From positions 40,300 through 104,299 of the forward strand of contig CAUYUJ010016153.1 of the NCBI GenBank assembly GCA_963575745.1: DNA of 64,000 bases, read 5' to 3'. A program made the translations under genes and the position numbers. Under the pieces are notes generated by a model that was given only the letters and a program-made list of their open reading frames with translations, was not told the origin of the DNA and made no database searches. This DNA comes from Prorocentrum cordatum (Eukaryota > Sar > Dinophyceae > Prorocentrales > Prorocentraceae). This document shows positions 30,265 to 41,179 of the stretch, piece after piece; position 1 is the stretch's first letter, and every line of letters starts with the position of its first letter.

Positions 30265-32667
30265 ATGGCCCTTGCGAGGCTCGTGGCGGCGTGCGCGGCT
30301 GCCGCTGTCTGGATGCTCACGACGGGCCTCTACAACTCGCAGAGCTTGCAGACCTGGCGGGAGGCTCTCGCGCGCGAGGCGCTGCAGAATTTTGACGTGG
30401 TGGTGTGGCCTGGAACTCAGCAGCGCCAGAGAGACGCGATCCCCGTCACGGCCATCAGCAAGATGAGGCACGTGGCTTTCGACGGGAGCTGGCGCAGTGG
30501 ACGGCTCACTGACAAGAGGTGCGGCATCACGATCATGATTGGTAGGAGCATCAGCAACCACGTACGCCAGGTACTCAGCCCGCCGCCGAAGATCGGCATC
30601 ACTGGGCGGGCGGGAGGTCTCAAGCGGGCGATGGCGCGGACCCCGATGCTGGGCGTCGGGGTTTACCTCACGCCGTATGGCACCCAGGAGGAGCGTACGG
30701 GGGCCATGCAGCGCATCTCAGGCTGGATCAACGACGAGGAGACGGAGACGGGCAACAAGTACCTGGAGGTGATCGCTGGGGACAAGCAGCTGAGGTTCAA
30801 TGACATAGACGAGGTGGCTGGACGGGATGGACGGCATAGGCGATCAAGACAAATGCGATGGTGGGCGGTGTTGAACTACCTTACCGCGGCCAACACGCAC
30901 TTCCTCCCGCTCGACAGCTACTACGGGTCGGAGCCGACCAGCTGGAGCGATCATGTGGTTGCTCCGCCCACGGCGATGGGGGTCGTGCCGAAGATCAGGA
31001 TGCACCACTACCTGAGGCGCACGCTCTTACCATTCCCGACGGCTGAGCTTCGCGATCAGTACCTGACTGAGGCCCACATCACTTACGAGCTGAGCTACTC
31101 GCCGATTCGGGGCGCCATGGAAAGGGTGGATCGGGACTTCTTCATGAGGCGCTTGACGAAGGGCGAGCGGAGGCACGAGCTACGCGAGAAGGCTGAGACC
31201 GGGCTGAGCGCCGTTGATGCCGAGGGGAACCGCTCCGACTCCTACCCCGCCCATCTCTTCATGAAGGCGATCCGCGACACCAAGATCTCGCTCTTCCCGC
31301 CCACGAGGACGCTGGACAATGAGTACGAGCACTTGGTGGAAGAGAGGGTTCAGGCTCTGCGAGCTCTGGCGCACGCGGCACGTGAACTTGCAGAGATGCA
31401 AGCTCGACGGGATGACACAGGCCACCACTGCCTCGAGCGCATCGAGAGGGGTGCAGAAGCGCGGTTACGGCGTCTCACATGCGAGTGCAAGGACCACACC
31501 TACTACGAGCGGATCGAAGAGCTGAGGGAGGAGAGGCGGACCCGCGACTTCTCCAGAGCGCACGCACTGAGGGGATGTCTCGCTGTCAGAGGGAAAGGCA
31601 CCCGCAAGCGTACCCATATTGCTGCCAACTGCATGCCGGGCGCTGAGGAGTGGAAGCAGGAGATGGCCATGGAAGGAGTCGGGGGCGGCATGAGCGCGCT
31701 GACGACCTACTGGGACCAGGAGGGCGGCAGGAAGAAGAAGAAGCTCGCGACCGATTGTGGCACGGGTCTCGCCGCCGCCAGCTTCAGCGGGGTCTCCGAC
31801 GCGATGGTCACCAGGCTGCAGGGGGTGCTGAACACGTTGCAGGGGCAGCGCAGCCTGGAGGGGGCAGTCCTCGACTTCTGCCTCGAGCCAGTGAACAGCG
31901 TCACGGTGGATGTGGTGGAGACGAGCGGTAAGGAGTACAACGATGCGGTGGAGTCCAAGGCGCTCACTCAGCAGGAGCTCGGCAGCCCGCGCGAGCAGAT
32001 CGAGAAGAGAGTGATCAACAAGCTGGCCAGCGCAGACATGAACAAAGGGCAGCAGGTCAGGCTGGCGCAGGGCGTGCGGTCACTCATGAACACGGCGCTG
32101 GAGGAGAGCCCAGCGATCACGGGCGAGATCTTCAAGGGGGTCATGTCCAAGCGCGCGAGGTTCGACGGGCAGGAGCAGATGACGATGGCCATCAGCCCGC
32201 ACGTGCAGATACCGCCCAATTGGCTGGGCAAGCACGGCGAGGGAAAGAAGAAGGCGAACGAGGAGGCGATCAGGGAGAGCGACGTGGAGGGGATGCGGCG
32301 CCTGGCCGACATGCCGCTGGAGTCGACTCTCGTCAGGGACGGGTGGATGATGCTCCTCGCCATGCTGGAGGCCGAGGGGGCGGTGCTTGCCGACGGGCAG
32401 GTCCAGGCTCGAGCGCGATCTGCAGAAGGAACTCGGCCAGAGCATGAAGCCGAGCTGAAGGCCCGTCGACATCAGGCTGCTGGTGAGACCGCGATGGTCG
32501 CTGCGACTGGTAGCGAGCGTGAAAGTGAACTTCTGAGGGCCCTGGAGAGCAGGGTTTGCCCGACTGGGGTCGCTCCGAAGGAGAGCCCGCAGTCGGACGT
32601 GATGCACGGCGGGTCCCCTTCACCCCCAGGCTGTTCGGCGGGTTCTGGCCCTGGCGGCTCCGTCTAA
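30265..32667 (+). CDS. Endonuclease-like ORF, LINE-derived, 800 codons
   Basis: The longest uninterrupted non-repetitive frame in the window. Residues 38-53 (ALQNFDVVVWPGTQQ) match the D.+...GTQ start of dinoflagellate LINE endonucleases. Residues 76-95 (WRSGRLTDKRCGITIMIG) match the GR...GVA.A.G strand. Residues 210-232 (NTHFLPLDSYYG, PTSWSDHVV) match the NTF..G.TY......S.IDYV segment. Residues 340-480 resemble the helical linker before RT (ERIEELREERRTRDF). Residues 480-800 lack RT motifs and are not recognised; the C-terminus is Ser/Pro/Gly-rich. An intact frame with endonuclease but no polymerase suggests either a truncated young LINE or a domesticated copy. ATG 30265 was chosen as the first Met before the domain. 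The catalytic Glu and the SDH motif are not clear, so activity is doubtful. Confidence 0.6.
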   Translation: MALARLVAACAAAAVWMLTTGLYNSQSLQTWREALAREALQNFDVVVWPGTQQRQRDAIPVTAISKMRHVAFDGSWRSGRLTDKRCGITIMIGRSISNHVRQVLSPPPKIGITGRAGGLKRAMARTPMLGVGVYLTPYGTQEERTGAMQRISGWINDEETETGNKYLEVIAGDKQLRFNDIDEVAGRDGRHRRSRQMRWWAVLNYLTAANTHFLPLDSYYGSEPTSWSDHVVAPPTAMGVVPKIRMHHYLRRTLLPFPTAELRDQYLTEAHITYELSYSPIRGAMERVDRDFFMRRLTKGERRHELREKAETGLSAVDAEGNRSDSYPAHLFMKAIRDTKISLFPPTRTLDNEYEHLVEERVQALRALAHAARELAEMQARRDDTGHHCLERIERGAEARLRRLTCECKDHTYYERIEELREERRTRDFSRAHALRGCLAVRGKGTRKRTHIAANCMPGAEEWKQEMAMEGVGGGMSALTTYWDQEGGRKKKKLATDCGTGLAAASFSGVSDAMVTRLQGVLNTLQGQRSLEGAVLDFCLEPVNSVTVDVVETSGKEYNDAVESKALTQQELGSPREQIEKRVINKLASADMNKGQQVRLAQGVRSLMNTALEESPAITGEIFKGVMSKRARFDGQEQMTMAISPHVQIPPNWLGKHGEGKKKANEEAIRESDVEGMRRLADMPLESTLVRDGWMMLLAMLEAEGAVLADGQVQARARSAEGTRPEHEAELKARRHQAAGETAMVAATGSERESELLRALESRVCPTGVAPKESPQSDVMHGGSPSPPGCSAGSGPGGSV

Positions 32668-32934
32668 CAGCCCGAGGGAGGAGGGAATCCGCGGTGCATG
32701 GATGCAGTCAGCGTCGGTCGCGCGTCGCGGGCCCCCCTGGCTGTATCGGACCCCGTCGCCGCACCTGCGGAGCGGGGCGCCGCCAGGCCCCCGCGGCCGC
32801 GCGCCGACCTCGTTCCCGACGTCACAGGGGCACACAATTTTGTTTGAGGTTTTTTTCGGCCTGGAACTCGGAATTCGGCGTCCAGAGCTTTGAGACCGGT
32901 TTTCGTTGCCCCCGATGTGTGTTTAGTTTAGTTT

Positions 32935-33320
32935 AGGAGGAGGAGGAGGAGGAGGAGGAGGAGGAGGAGGAGGAGTGAGGAGGAGGAGGAAGGAGGAGGA
33001 GGAGAGGAGGAGGAGGAGGAGGAGGAGAGGAGGAGGAGTAAGAGGAGGAGGCGGAGGAGGAGAGGAGGAGGAGGAGGAGGAGGAGGAGGAAGAGGAGGAG
33101 GAGGAAAAAGGGGGAGAGAGGGGGGGGGATAAGGAGGAGGAGGAGGAGGAGAGAAGTAGGAGGAGGAGGAGGAGGAGGAGAGAGGAGGAGGGAGGAGGAG
33201 GAGGAGGAGGAGGAGGAGGAGGAGAGGAGGAGGAGGAGAGGAGGAGGAAGAGGATAATGAGGAGAGAGGAGGGAAAGGAGGAGGAGGAGGAGAGGGGGAA
33301 AGTTTGAAAAGACGAGGAGG
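32935..33320. repeat. (GGA)n purine tract
   Basis: GGA/AGG repeats with AAGGAGG interruptions, beginning after GTTTAGTTTAGTTTA. Positions 32668-32934 after the preceding ORF show no gene. Confidence 0.95.
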
Positions 33321-33529
33321 AGGATGAAGAGACCTGAGGCGTTGTCCCGCTCGGCCAGGTGCCGCCTCAGGCGAAGGTCAAGGGCGGCAGGCTGTCTCAG
33401 AAGCGCGGGGCCGTCGCCGTGCGAGGGAGCAGGCTCGAGGCCACCCGCGCGCCAGCCGCAAATCCCCCTCTCCCATTGTTTTGGTTTGTTTGTTTGGTGT
33501 TTGCCTTTGTCGTCCTTGTCTTTGTCTTT

Positions 33530-33564
<35 letters not shown>

Positions 33565-33799
33565 AGGAGGAGGAGGAGGAGGAGGAGGAGGAGGAGGAGG
33601 AGGAGGAGGAGGAGGAGGAGGAGGAGGAGGAGAGAGGAGGGAGGAGGAGGAGGAGGAGGAGGAGGAGGAGGAGGAGGAGGAGGAGGAGGAGGAGGAGGAG
33701 GAGGAGGGAGGAGGAGGAGGAGGAGAGGAGGAGAGAGGAGGAGGAGGAGGAGGAGGAGGAGGAGGAGGAGGGGGGGGGGGGAGGGGGAGGGGGAGGGGA

Positions 33800-33830
<31 letters not shown>

Positions 33831-33843
33831 AGGGGAGGAGGAG

Positions 33844-33874
<31 letters not shown>

Positions 33875-34060
33875 GGAACTGTGGAGGAGGAAAGGGGGAG
33901 GTGGACGGGGAACACGTTGGATCTCGACCATCTTGCGTCATCGTCAGCGTCAGCGTCAGGAGGAATGTGTGTTGAGGACGAGGAGGAGGAGAAGGAGGAG
34001 GAGAAGGAAATGGTAGAGGACGAGGGGGAGGAGGAGGAGGAACGAGGAACGAACTCAAGT
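33530..34060. repeat. TCG, GGA and AG microsatellites
   Basis: 33530-33562 TCG; 33563-33850 GGA with G runs; 33850-33874 AG; then GAGGAGGA-rich DNA to about 34045. The long frames (poly-Glu, poly-Arg, poly-Ser, poly-Pro) are artefacts. 34061-34610 is GC- and proline-codon-rich with no recognised domain. Confidence 0.9.
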
Positions 34061-34610
34061 GGCAGCGTCTGCTCACAGACACTCTTAGGAGAGACAAAAA
34101 CTGATCCCAGTCCTTCGCCCCCCTCCAGAAGGTTACCAGACTTGGGATGCTTGCCCCCAGCAAGCATTTGAAGACTCGCCGCCTGCTGTGGGGCAGGTCT
34201 TCGGGGTCAGGGCAGGGGACCTCAAACCCCTTCCCTGCCCGCCCTGACGGACCCGCATGCCCCGCACCGCCGACACCAGACGACCGTACCCGTGGCGGTG
34301 ACGTCGTGTCCCCCAGGTGCGGTGAGCCTCAGCGGCGCCGCCTCGGGCTCCACAGAGCCCGAGGCCCCCTCCCCCCAGGGGCCCCAGCTTCGCCTTCGCG
34401 GGCAGGCACAGGCCCTTCCCAAGAAGACCCAACAGGGGCCAGCCCAGACGAGGCCACGGGCCCGGACGGACCCCCCGACCCCGCCCCAGACGAAGCCGCC
34501 CCAGACACCCCAACCCGCCCCGACCCCACAGACCCCCCAGCCAGGTGGGCGGTGGCGGCAGCCTCCAGGATTTGAGCTTGCACGATGTGAAAGAGCGTGT
34601 TCTACCGCTG

Positions 34611-36320
34611 CTGGCGGAAAACCGGGGGGGGTCACTACCGGTTCGAACCCCTCCCCCCCCCCCCTCCGGAAAACCGGGGGGGGGTCACTACCGGTTCGAA
34701 CCCCTCCCCCCCCCCCCAGTCATCATGAAAAGGGGGGGGGGTCACTACCAGTTCGACGGTTCCCCCCCCCTCGAAAACCGAGTTGGGGTGCGGACAGTGA
34801 TGGGGACGGTGTTGGTGGGGACAGTGGTGAGGGGACAGCGGGACAGTGGTGGGGACAGTGGGACAGTGGGGTGGGGACGGTAGTGGTGGGGACAGTGGTG
34901 GGCACAATGGTGGGAACAGGGGGGACAGTGGACAGTGGTGGGGCGGTGGTGGTGGGGACAGTGGTGTGGGGACAGTGGGAATGAGGTGGAAACAGTGGGA
35001 CAGTGGAGGGTACAATGGTGGTGGGGACAGTGGTGAAGGCGGTGGCGAGGACGGCGGTGGGACAATGGGACAGAGGTACAGTGGGGACAGTGGTGGGGAC
35101 AGTGGGGACAGTGGTGGGAACAGTGGGACAGCTCAGTGGGACAAGCGGAGGAGTCAGTGGGACAGTGGGGACAGTGGGGATAGTCGGGCAGTGGTTGGGG
35201 CCGTGGAGACAGTGGGGAGAGTGGAACCGTGGTGGGAACAGTGGTGGGCACAGCGGGGACAGTGCGACAGTGGTGGGGGCACTGGTGGGGACAGTAGGGA
35301 CGGTGGTGGAACCAGTGGGGACAGTGGTGGTGAGGACAGTGGTGCTGGGAACAACAGTGGGGAATGTGATGCGGACGGTGGTACGGACCAGGAGTCGTTT
35401 GCTGGCGGTGCATGTGGGGGGAACAATGGTGGGGGTGCGGACAGTGATGGGGACGGTGTTGGTGGGGACAGTGGTGAGGGGACAGCGGGACAGTGGTGGG
35501 GACAGTGGGAAAGTGGGACAGTGGTGGGGACGGTAGTGGTGGGGACAGTGGTGGGGACAGTGGTGGAACAGGGGGGACAGTGGACAGTGGTGGGGGCGGT
35601 GGTGGTGGGGACAGTGGTGTGGGGACAGTGGGAATGAGGTGGAAACAGTGGGATAGTGGAGGGTACAATGGTGGTGGGGACAGTGGTGGAGGCGGCGGCG
35701 AGGACGGCGGTGGGACAATGGGACAGAGGTGCAGTGGGGACAGTGGTGGGGACAGTGGGGACAGTGGTGGGAACAGTGGGACAGCTCAGTGGGACAGCGG
35801 AGGAGTCAGTGGGACAGTGGAGACAGTGGGGATAGTCGGGCAGTGGTTGGGGCCGTGGAGACAGTGGTGAGAGTGGAACCGTGGTGGGAACAGTGGTGGG
35901 CACAGTGGGGACAGTGCGACAGTGGTGGGGGCACTGGTGGGGACAGTAGGGACGGTGGTGGAACCAGTGGGGACAGTGGTGGTGAGGACAGTGGCGCTGG
36001 GAACAACAGTGGGGGATATGATGCGGCGGTGGTAGGGACCGGGTGTCGTTTGCTTTCGGTGCGTGTGGGGGGGGTGTCGTCGCCGCTTGTGACCCCCTCC
36101 GGTTTTCGAGGGGGGGGGGGGGTTCGAACGGGTAGTGACCCCCCCCGCTTTTCCAGATCCGGAGGGGGGGGGGAGGGGTTCCAACCGGTAGTGACCCCCC
36201 CGGTTTTCGATGGGGAGGGGGGGGGAGGGGTTAGGGGAGGGGGGGTTTTGCCGGGGAGAGGGGGGGGGGGGGGTCCAGCATGGGGGGGGGGGGATTTTCG
36301 GAGGGGGGGGGGGGGGCGAC
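34611..36320. repeat. Palindromic minisatellite complex (GGGACAGTG)
   Basis: The core is GTGGGGACAGTG-type repeat containing a segmental tandem duplication: CGGACAGTGATGGGGACGGT at 34791 and 35438, offset 647, each block about 600 bp. The left shoulder (34611-34790) has three units of GAAAACCGGGGGGGG, TCACTACCGGTTCGAACCCC. The right shoulder (36085-36215) has the same units reverse-complemented (GGTTCCAACCGGTAGTGACC, CCCCCCGGTTTTCGA). G and C runs of 8-14 occur throughout. The right shoulder abuts the 3' end of the LINE at 36330. Confidence 0.85.
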
Positions 36321-36344
36321 CCCCGGGTTCCGCCGTGCTTCGGG

Positions 36345-36440
36345 CGTCTTGGCCGATCGCCTACATCGCCTGCAAAACAACTTGTCCCCCATGTCGACCA
36401 GATCGTGGTCATGCAGCAACGGGCCTATCTTGATTTCCGC
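36345..36440 (-). pseudogene. LINE C-terminal CRRC zinc-finger-like end
   Basis: HDHDLVDMGDKLFCRRCRRS at the 3' end parallels HTMLYNAVNRMWYCRRC in the element at 5.1-7.7 kb. It is a conserved His-x-x...Y/F-CRRC module at the C-terminus of two otherwise diverged elements, probably metal-binding. Confidence 0.6.
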
Positions 36441-36639
36441 AGGCACTGGCTGCCGAGTCGTGGCCGCAGTGAGCACGGCTCTCTCTCTGACCACAGTTCG
36501 ATCTGGCAACTCCTTTGGACAGCCCAGCCCAAATACTTGGCGTACTGGGCGGATCATACGAGGCAATCTTCGTAGAATTTCGCATGGCCGTCGGGCACCT
36601 TGACAGACAGGGCCCCTAGCTTGGCGAAGAAAGCGGCCC

Positions 36640-37664
36640 ACATGTTCCCCACAAGCCACAGGTACGGAGGAGGAGGGGGGGGGTCCTTAGGAGCGGGGAA
36701 GAGAACCTCATTCTCGGTCATGTGGTGTGGGACGGGGCCCAAGCAAAACTCGGAGGCGCTCGCTTCAAGCTGACAAGCTGCCTCCACACGCCATGGTACG
36801 CAGCGCTGGCACAGATCATTTTTTCGATCGCACCCTCGCGCCAAAACTCTACTTCGCTCACGACACCGAGCAAATCACTGACAATGAGCCTGACCGGCAT
36901 CACGTGTCGTAGTGCCCTCAGTCCAGCCACTCTCTCTGCTCGTCCTACAGTTTGCTGCAGGCCTGCGAGCCCGCCGTACACAGCGCGCAAAGGGACTCCA
37001 TTGGCATTCAGCATGACGGCTGACCAGCCGTACCGACGCAGCTCTGGGACATCATTCTGATATCCAGAACCGTCGGTAAACACATCATCACTCCAGTCTG
37101 CCTTGGGCGAACCCCAGTCACCCCCAAAAAACAAGGTGGGTCGTTCGGCGGCTGCGGCACCTCGACGTTGGGCCACCGAAGGGTCCCGATCGCAATTGCA
37201 GACGAGTCAATCTCCTGACGGCCTTCTCCGATAGGCCCTTGCTCCAACATGGAGTTGCGAGCCACGGCCAACTTCGGATCCAGGCCACAGTCCTCCTCGT
37301 CATCAAGCAAACGCTGAGTCAACGCTGGGCACTCGACGAACGCATGGCCCAGTGTCTCGGCCTCGTGTGGGCAGGCTTTACACTTCTGATCATCACGCAG
37401 ACCATGCTTGAACAGCTTAGCCTTGGGCCACAGAGAATCTGACCACAGGCTGCGAAGTGCGCCCGCCCGTCCTGCCCCCGTCGCCGTCACCGCCCTCCCT
37501 CCTACGCAGGCGCGCAGGCCTGTTTGCCAGGGCATGCTTCTCGTCGGTGCCGCAGAGTGGTGTTCGGCAATCTGGCGCATCTGCCAGCGCTGGATCCCCT
37601 GGCGGAGGATATCGCGACAAAAATCGAGGCGGCGCGGCCAGCAGCAAAGTCGCTGGCCCCTCAT
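36640..37664 (-). pseudogene. LINE Cys-His knuckle and RNase H, frameshifted
   Basis: LWPKAKLFKHGLRDDQKCKA then CPHEAETLGHAFVEC forms the zf-RVT-like knuckle. RNase H follows in a second frame: VFTDGSGYQND (first Asp), AERVAGLRALRH (Glu), RLIVSDLLGVVSEVE (second Asp), SFAWAPSHTT. A third frame gives ENEVLF and VGNMWAAFFAKLGA, the GN..AD..AK end with Asp changed to Ala. Two frameshifts in RNase H. Confidence 0.8.
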
Positions 37665-38029
37665 TTGGCGCGGTCAGCAGCGACGACCACATGACCCAGC
37701 CGATCCGCTTGCGCGAGGGGATGACCGCCTTGGGCGGGCCCCTAGCCGACGCCCGCGTGAGCTTGTCCTCTCCAGCTTCAACCCTGTCCAGCAGCACTCG
37801 CCAGGCACTCTCCGGCCCTGTCCGGCCCGCCCAGGCCGATCTCCTGCTGCCGGATCACCCTCGCGCAGTGCATGAGATCGGGTCGTAGTGCGGGCTCTTC
37901 TGGCCGGCGAGGTAGAGCGTGGTGCTGCCTCCTCTCCTCCTGGCCCCCGCCAGCCGCGCGGCCCCCGAACGCGCCGCTGCCGGCGCGGGCGGGGCCACCC
38001 CGCCCGCGGCAGCGCCATGGGCCGCGGCT

Positions 38030-39060
38030 GGCAGGGGGCCCGTCTGCCACAGGCGCGCCGCTCTGGCGCCCGCAACTCGCCTGAGCCTCGTCGCGTGCGT
38101 GTCCGTAGCTTCTCGAGCGTGGCCCTTGCGACCGCCCTCCTCGCACTGGAACCGTCGAGGTCGCGGCCCAGGTTCCGCATGTGTCGGCAGGCCCCAATCT
38201 TGCCCCGCTTGGCGAAGGGCTCGGCCGCCACCTTCCATTGTCTCGACGACGCCACATAGCCGGACTTGAGCACCTGCCTCGATGTCGTGATTGTAGCGCT
38301 TGACGGCCTCCCAGAGCACCCGCGCCGCCTGCGGGTCCATGCCGACGCGCTGCGCGGAGGCGTCATCAGCCATTGTTTCCCGGATGACCTCGAACCGAGC
38401 GAGCCGCTCGAGCGCCCTCGCCGTAGCCACCGCCAGCGCCGCCATCGAGTGGGAGCACCCAGCAAGGATGCATTGGGGCGCGGCGTAGCTCCTCGGGAGC
38501 GCCATGCGCCTTCAAGCGCCTCGGCAGGTGGTGGTGCTTGGGGATCGCCCACGTGAGGCGCAGCGGGTAGCCCATCCACTTGGCCTCCTGTATCACCTGC
38601 CTCCCAATCAGACTGTCGAACGCCTTCCAGGCATCGAGGAGCACGGTGATGATGTGGCCTCCGTTGAGGTTCGCAATCTCCGCCGTCAGGTCATGGTGGA
38701 AGGCCGCTGTCGATGACGCCCTGCCGGCGCCGCCTATGCCCCAGAGGTTGGGCGCGTCTGCGTTTGCCGGCCAATCTCTCGAAACCGTAGACCTCGCTTT
38801 AGCCCATGGCCGAAGAGAGGAATTGACTCGGCAATCAATCTGCAACCCCCGCTCTTCTTAGGAAGTCGAACCAAAACCGTGTGCAGCCTGCTCGTCGGCC
38901 ACTCTCCTAGCTTCTCGCACTGGCTGAAGAGCGCCGACAGCACGAACAATCCGATGTCGCTGAGCTGCCACAGAGCCCTCGGGGCGATGCCCGTCTGGCC
39001 CACGGCCATCCTCTCCTTGAAGCGGGGCGCGGCCGTGCGAAGGTGGTCGACGCCCATCCT
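38030..39060 (-). pseudogene. LINE reverse transcriptase, frameshifted
   Basis: In order: LHTVLVRLPKKSGGCRLIAE (RT motifs 0-2), HIITVLLDAWKAFDSLI (motif A, Asp in LLD), APQCILAGCSHSMAALAVA (the GC..S motif B region), ETMADDASAQRVG (motif C with the DD pair) and SGYVASSRQWK with MRNLGRDLDG (thumb). TGPLPAAAHGAAAGGVAP follows, also typical of these elements. Three frames are needed to read it through. Confidence 0.8.
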
Positions 39061-39939
39061 CGGCAGCTCGGCCCAGCTGTCGAAGTCAGTGGCTTCTCCA
39101 GCGAAGGCTCCTCATGGCACGTCCGGACGTCGGTCCACCCCAGGACCTCGTGGTCGGCCATCTGGCGCGGGCTGCCTCGCGCGGTGGCCCTCCGCACCTC
39201 GGCTGCAGGTGGCAGCCTGGTGAGCGCCGCCCTCCAGGCTCTTGGCGGCCCAGCTGCGCTGCTCCTTCTCGCGCTCCCTGTTGCAGCACCTGGTGAGCTG
39301 CAGCTGCGCGCCCCGCTGGGCGTGGGCCATCTGCGCCAGGCCCCCTTCGAACCACTGGGCCACCTCGTCGGGGCGCTGGCTCCCGATGCGGCCCGACCCC
39401 GCCGCGTTGGCGTAGCAGCGGTGGGTCCCGATGAGCAACTCGACCACCTGCTCAATGTTATCCTCGGCTCTGCCGTCCAGGGCCGCGTCGCACGCCGGCA
39501 GCTTCCCGGGGCGGCTGTGGCTGGCGCCCAGGTGCCTCGTCCAACTCGCAGCCGCCATGCGGGCGCTCACCTTCGGGTCGTGGGGCTTCCTCTTGCGGGG
39601 CGGCTGTCACTTGGGCTGGGCCAGCTTGACGGCGGGCTCGCAACCTCGACCCGCATGCTGCTTCCTCGCCGCGCCGACCAGGTACCAGCGGTTGCATAGT
39701 TCAGCCTCTGTCGCACTGACAGCTGCGCCCCACGCCTGATCCAACCCGCTGGTCTCGGACGCGTTGAGGCCCAGCTTGAGCGCCTTCTCCTGCGTGCGCT
39801 CACGGGGGAAAGGCCCCGCTCCCACTGGCGCGACCGCTGCGATCCCACGCGGCCCGACGGCGACCCGCGCATAGGCCTCGCGGCCCACCGTGGAGATGTC
39901 CGCGTGGGCGGGGTAGCGCGGGCGCAGCGACGCGTCGGT

Positions 39940-40600
39940 CGCGACGCGCGCCTCGCCCTGCCTGGGGTCCAGGTTCGGCGCCGCGATGACGTCGTCCAGG
40001 ATGGAGCCTTCGGCCGCTTGCCAGCTGGTCGGCTCTGGCGGCGCGATGGGGATGCCTCGCACCTCCCTGGGCCGCGGCCCAATGAGCTCATCCATCTCCA
40101 TATTCCAGTCGCACGTGGCCACCCAGTCGAGCCCGCGCGCGTTGAGCGCGCGCAGGGAGGTCATCAGCTCATGGACCGTGTCGCCGTCGTTGTCGCCCAT
40201 GCCGACAGTGAGCCGCAAGTGTGTTGCGACGACGATCAATCAGGCCACCCTTCACGCTCCAGTGCACGTGGCCTGCCAGCGGCCTCGCCTCCTCCAGGAT
40301 GGGGGAGGGCACGAAAGGGCGGCGCGGTGACCGAGATCGCGTGGCGCGCGCGGAGCGCCGCCCCGCCCGACACCTCGAGCGCTCCAGCGCCCGTGGCCTG
40401 GCTTGGGGCCCACATCCCGTGGTGGCCCGGGTCGCGCACCTGGCCCTGCAGCGAGCTCAGCTTGTCGCCGAGGGCCCTGTGCTCTTGCGCCGCGAACAGG
40501 TTGCCCTCGGGAGCTTCGGCCGGGTACTCCTTCAGTTCTCGCCCACGTGAAACGTTGACCGTGGTCAGCGCGCCTATGGCAACGGCCAAACTGCCCATAG
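39940..40600 (-). pseudogene. LINE endonuclease domain, frameshifted
   Basis: The first frame gives TVNVSRGRELKEYPAEAPEG and LFAAQEHRALGD, with the Glu of the QE motif, then WAPSQATGAGALEVSGGAAL. After a shift at 40240, VVATHLRLTVGMGDNDGD, LDWVATCDWNMEMDEL (the GDWN motif) and SILDDVIAAPNL (the S.LDY.I motif) follow. It is an APE-type nuclease fold, non-functional because of the frameshift. Confidence 0.75.
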
Positions 40601-41179
40601 TACTTGCCGCTGCTGTAGCTTCCGTCATCTCGACACAATGCCTCTCGCCTTAGTAAGCCTGGTATGGCCCACTGGCTGGGGGCCGACGCCATCTTGTCCG
40701 CCATGGCCCCGATGGCGCGCTCGCCGTCGGGCGCCGCCATTCCAGCCTCCGCGAGGCTGGCCAGCAGCGTCCCGATGGGCGCCACGTCGGCGGCGCACTT
40801 GAGGCGCTCGGGGCCGGGCGCCCGCGCGCCCGGCCTCGCCGGGGGCGCCCCGTGGGAGCTGGCCGAGCACGCTCGGCGGCAGCGGGCTGGGTGAGCACCC
40901 TCTCGGGGAACGCCGGGGGGGCCAGGGGCCGCTCCGTGGCCTCGCCCGAGGCGCCGAGCTCCTTGGAGCAGAGCCCCCTCCCGGCCCGCCGAGTTGATGT
41001 CGGGGCCCCGCTCGGCGGGCGCCGCCTGCTCGTCCGGCGGCTCGGGGGCCGCGGCACGAAGCTCGCGCATCCTCGCCCCCGGCTCGAGCTCGTCGGCCCG
41101 CGGCGCCTTGGCCCGTGGGCGCCCTGTCCTCGGGCGCCTACCAGGCTCGGGTGGCCGCCTGCTCGGCCTGGGCCGCCGC

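Noticed and set aside
32933-34171. Glu/Arg/Gly-rich and Ser/Pro/Leu-rich long frames
   Set aside because: Translations of GGA and AG microsatellites.
34625-34720. tRNA-type B box GGTTCGAACCC repeated in the left shoulder
   Set aside because: No A box, no cloverleaf, and the motif is part of a G/C-run repeat unit that also occurs inverted; not evidence for a tRNA or a tRNA-derived SINE.
34723-36433. Gly/Ser/Asp-rich or His/Pro/Thr-rich repeat proteins
   Set aside because: Products of the GGGACAGTG minisatellite; the frame changes along the array and there is no unique N- or C-terminal domain.
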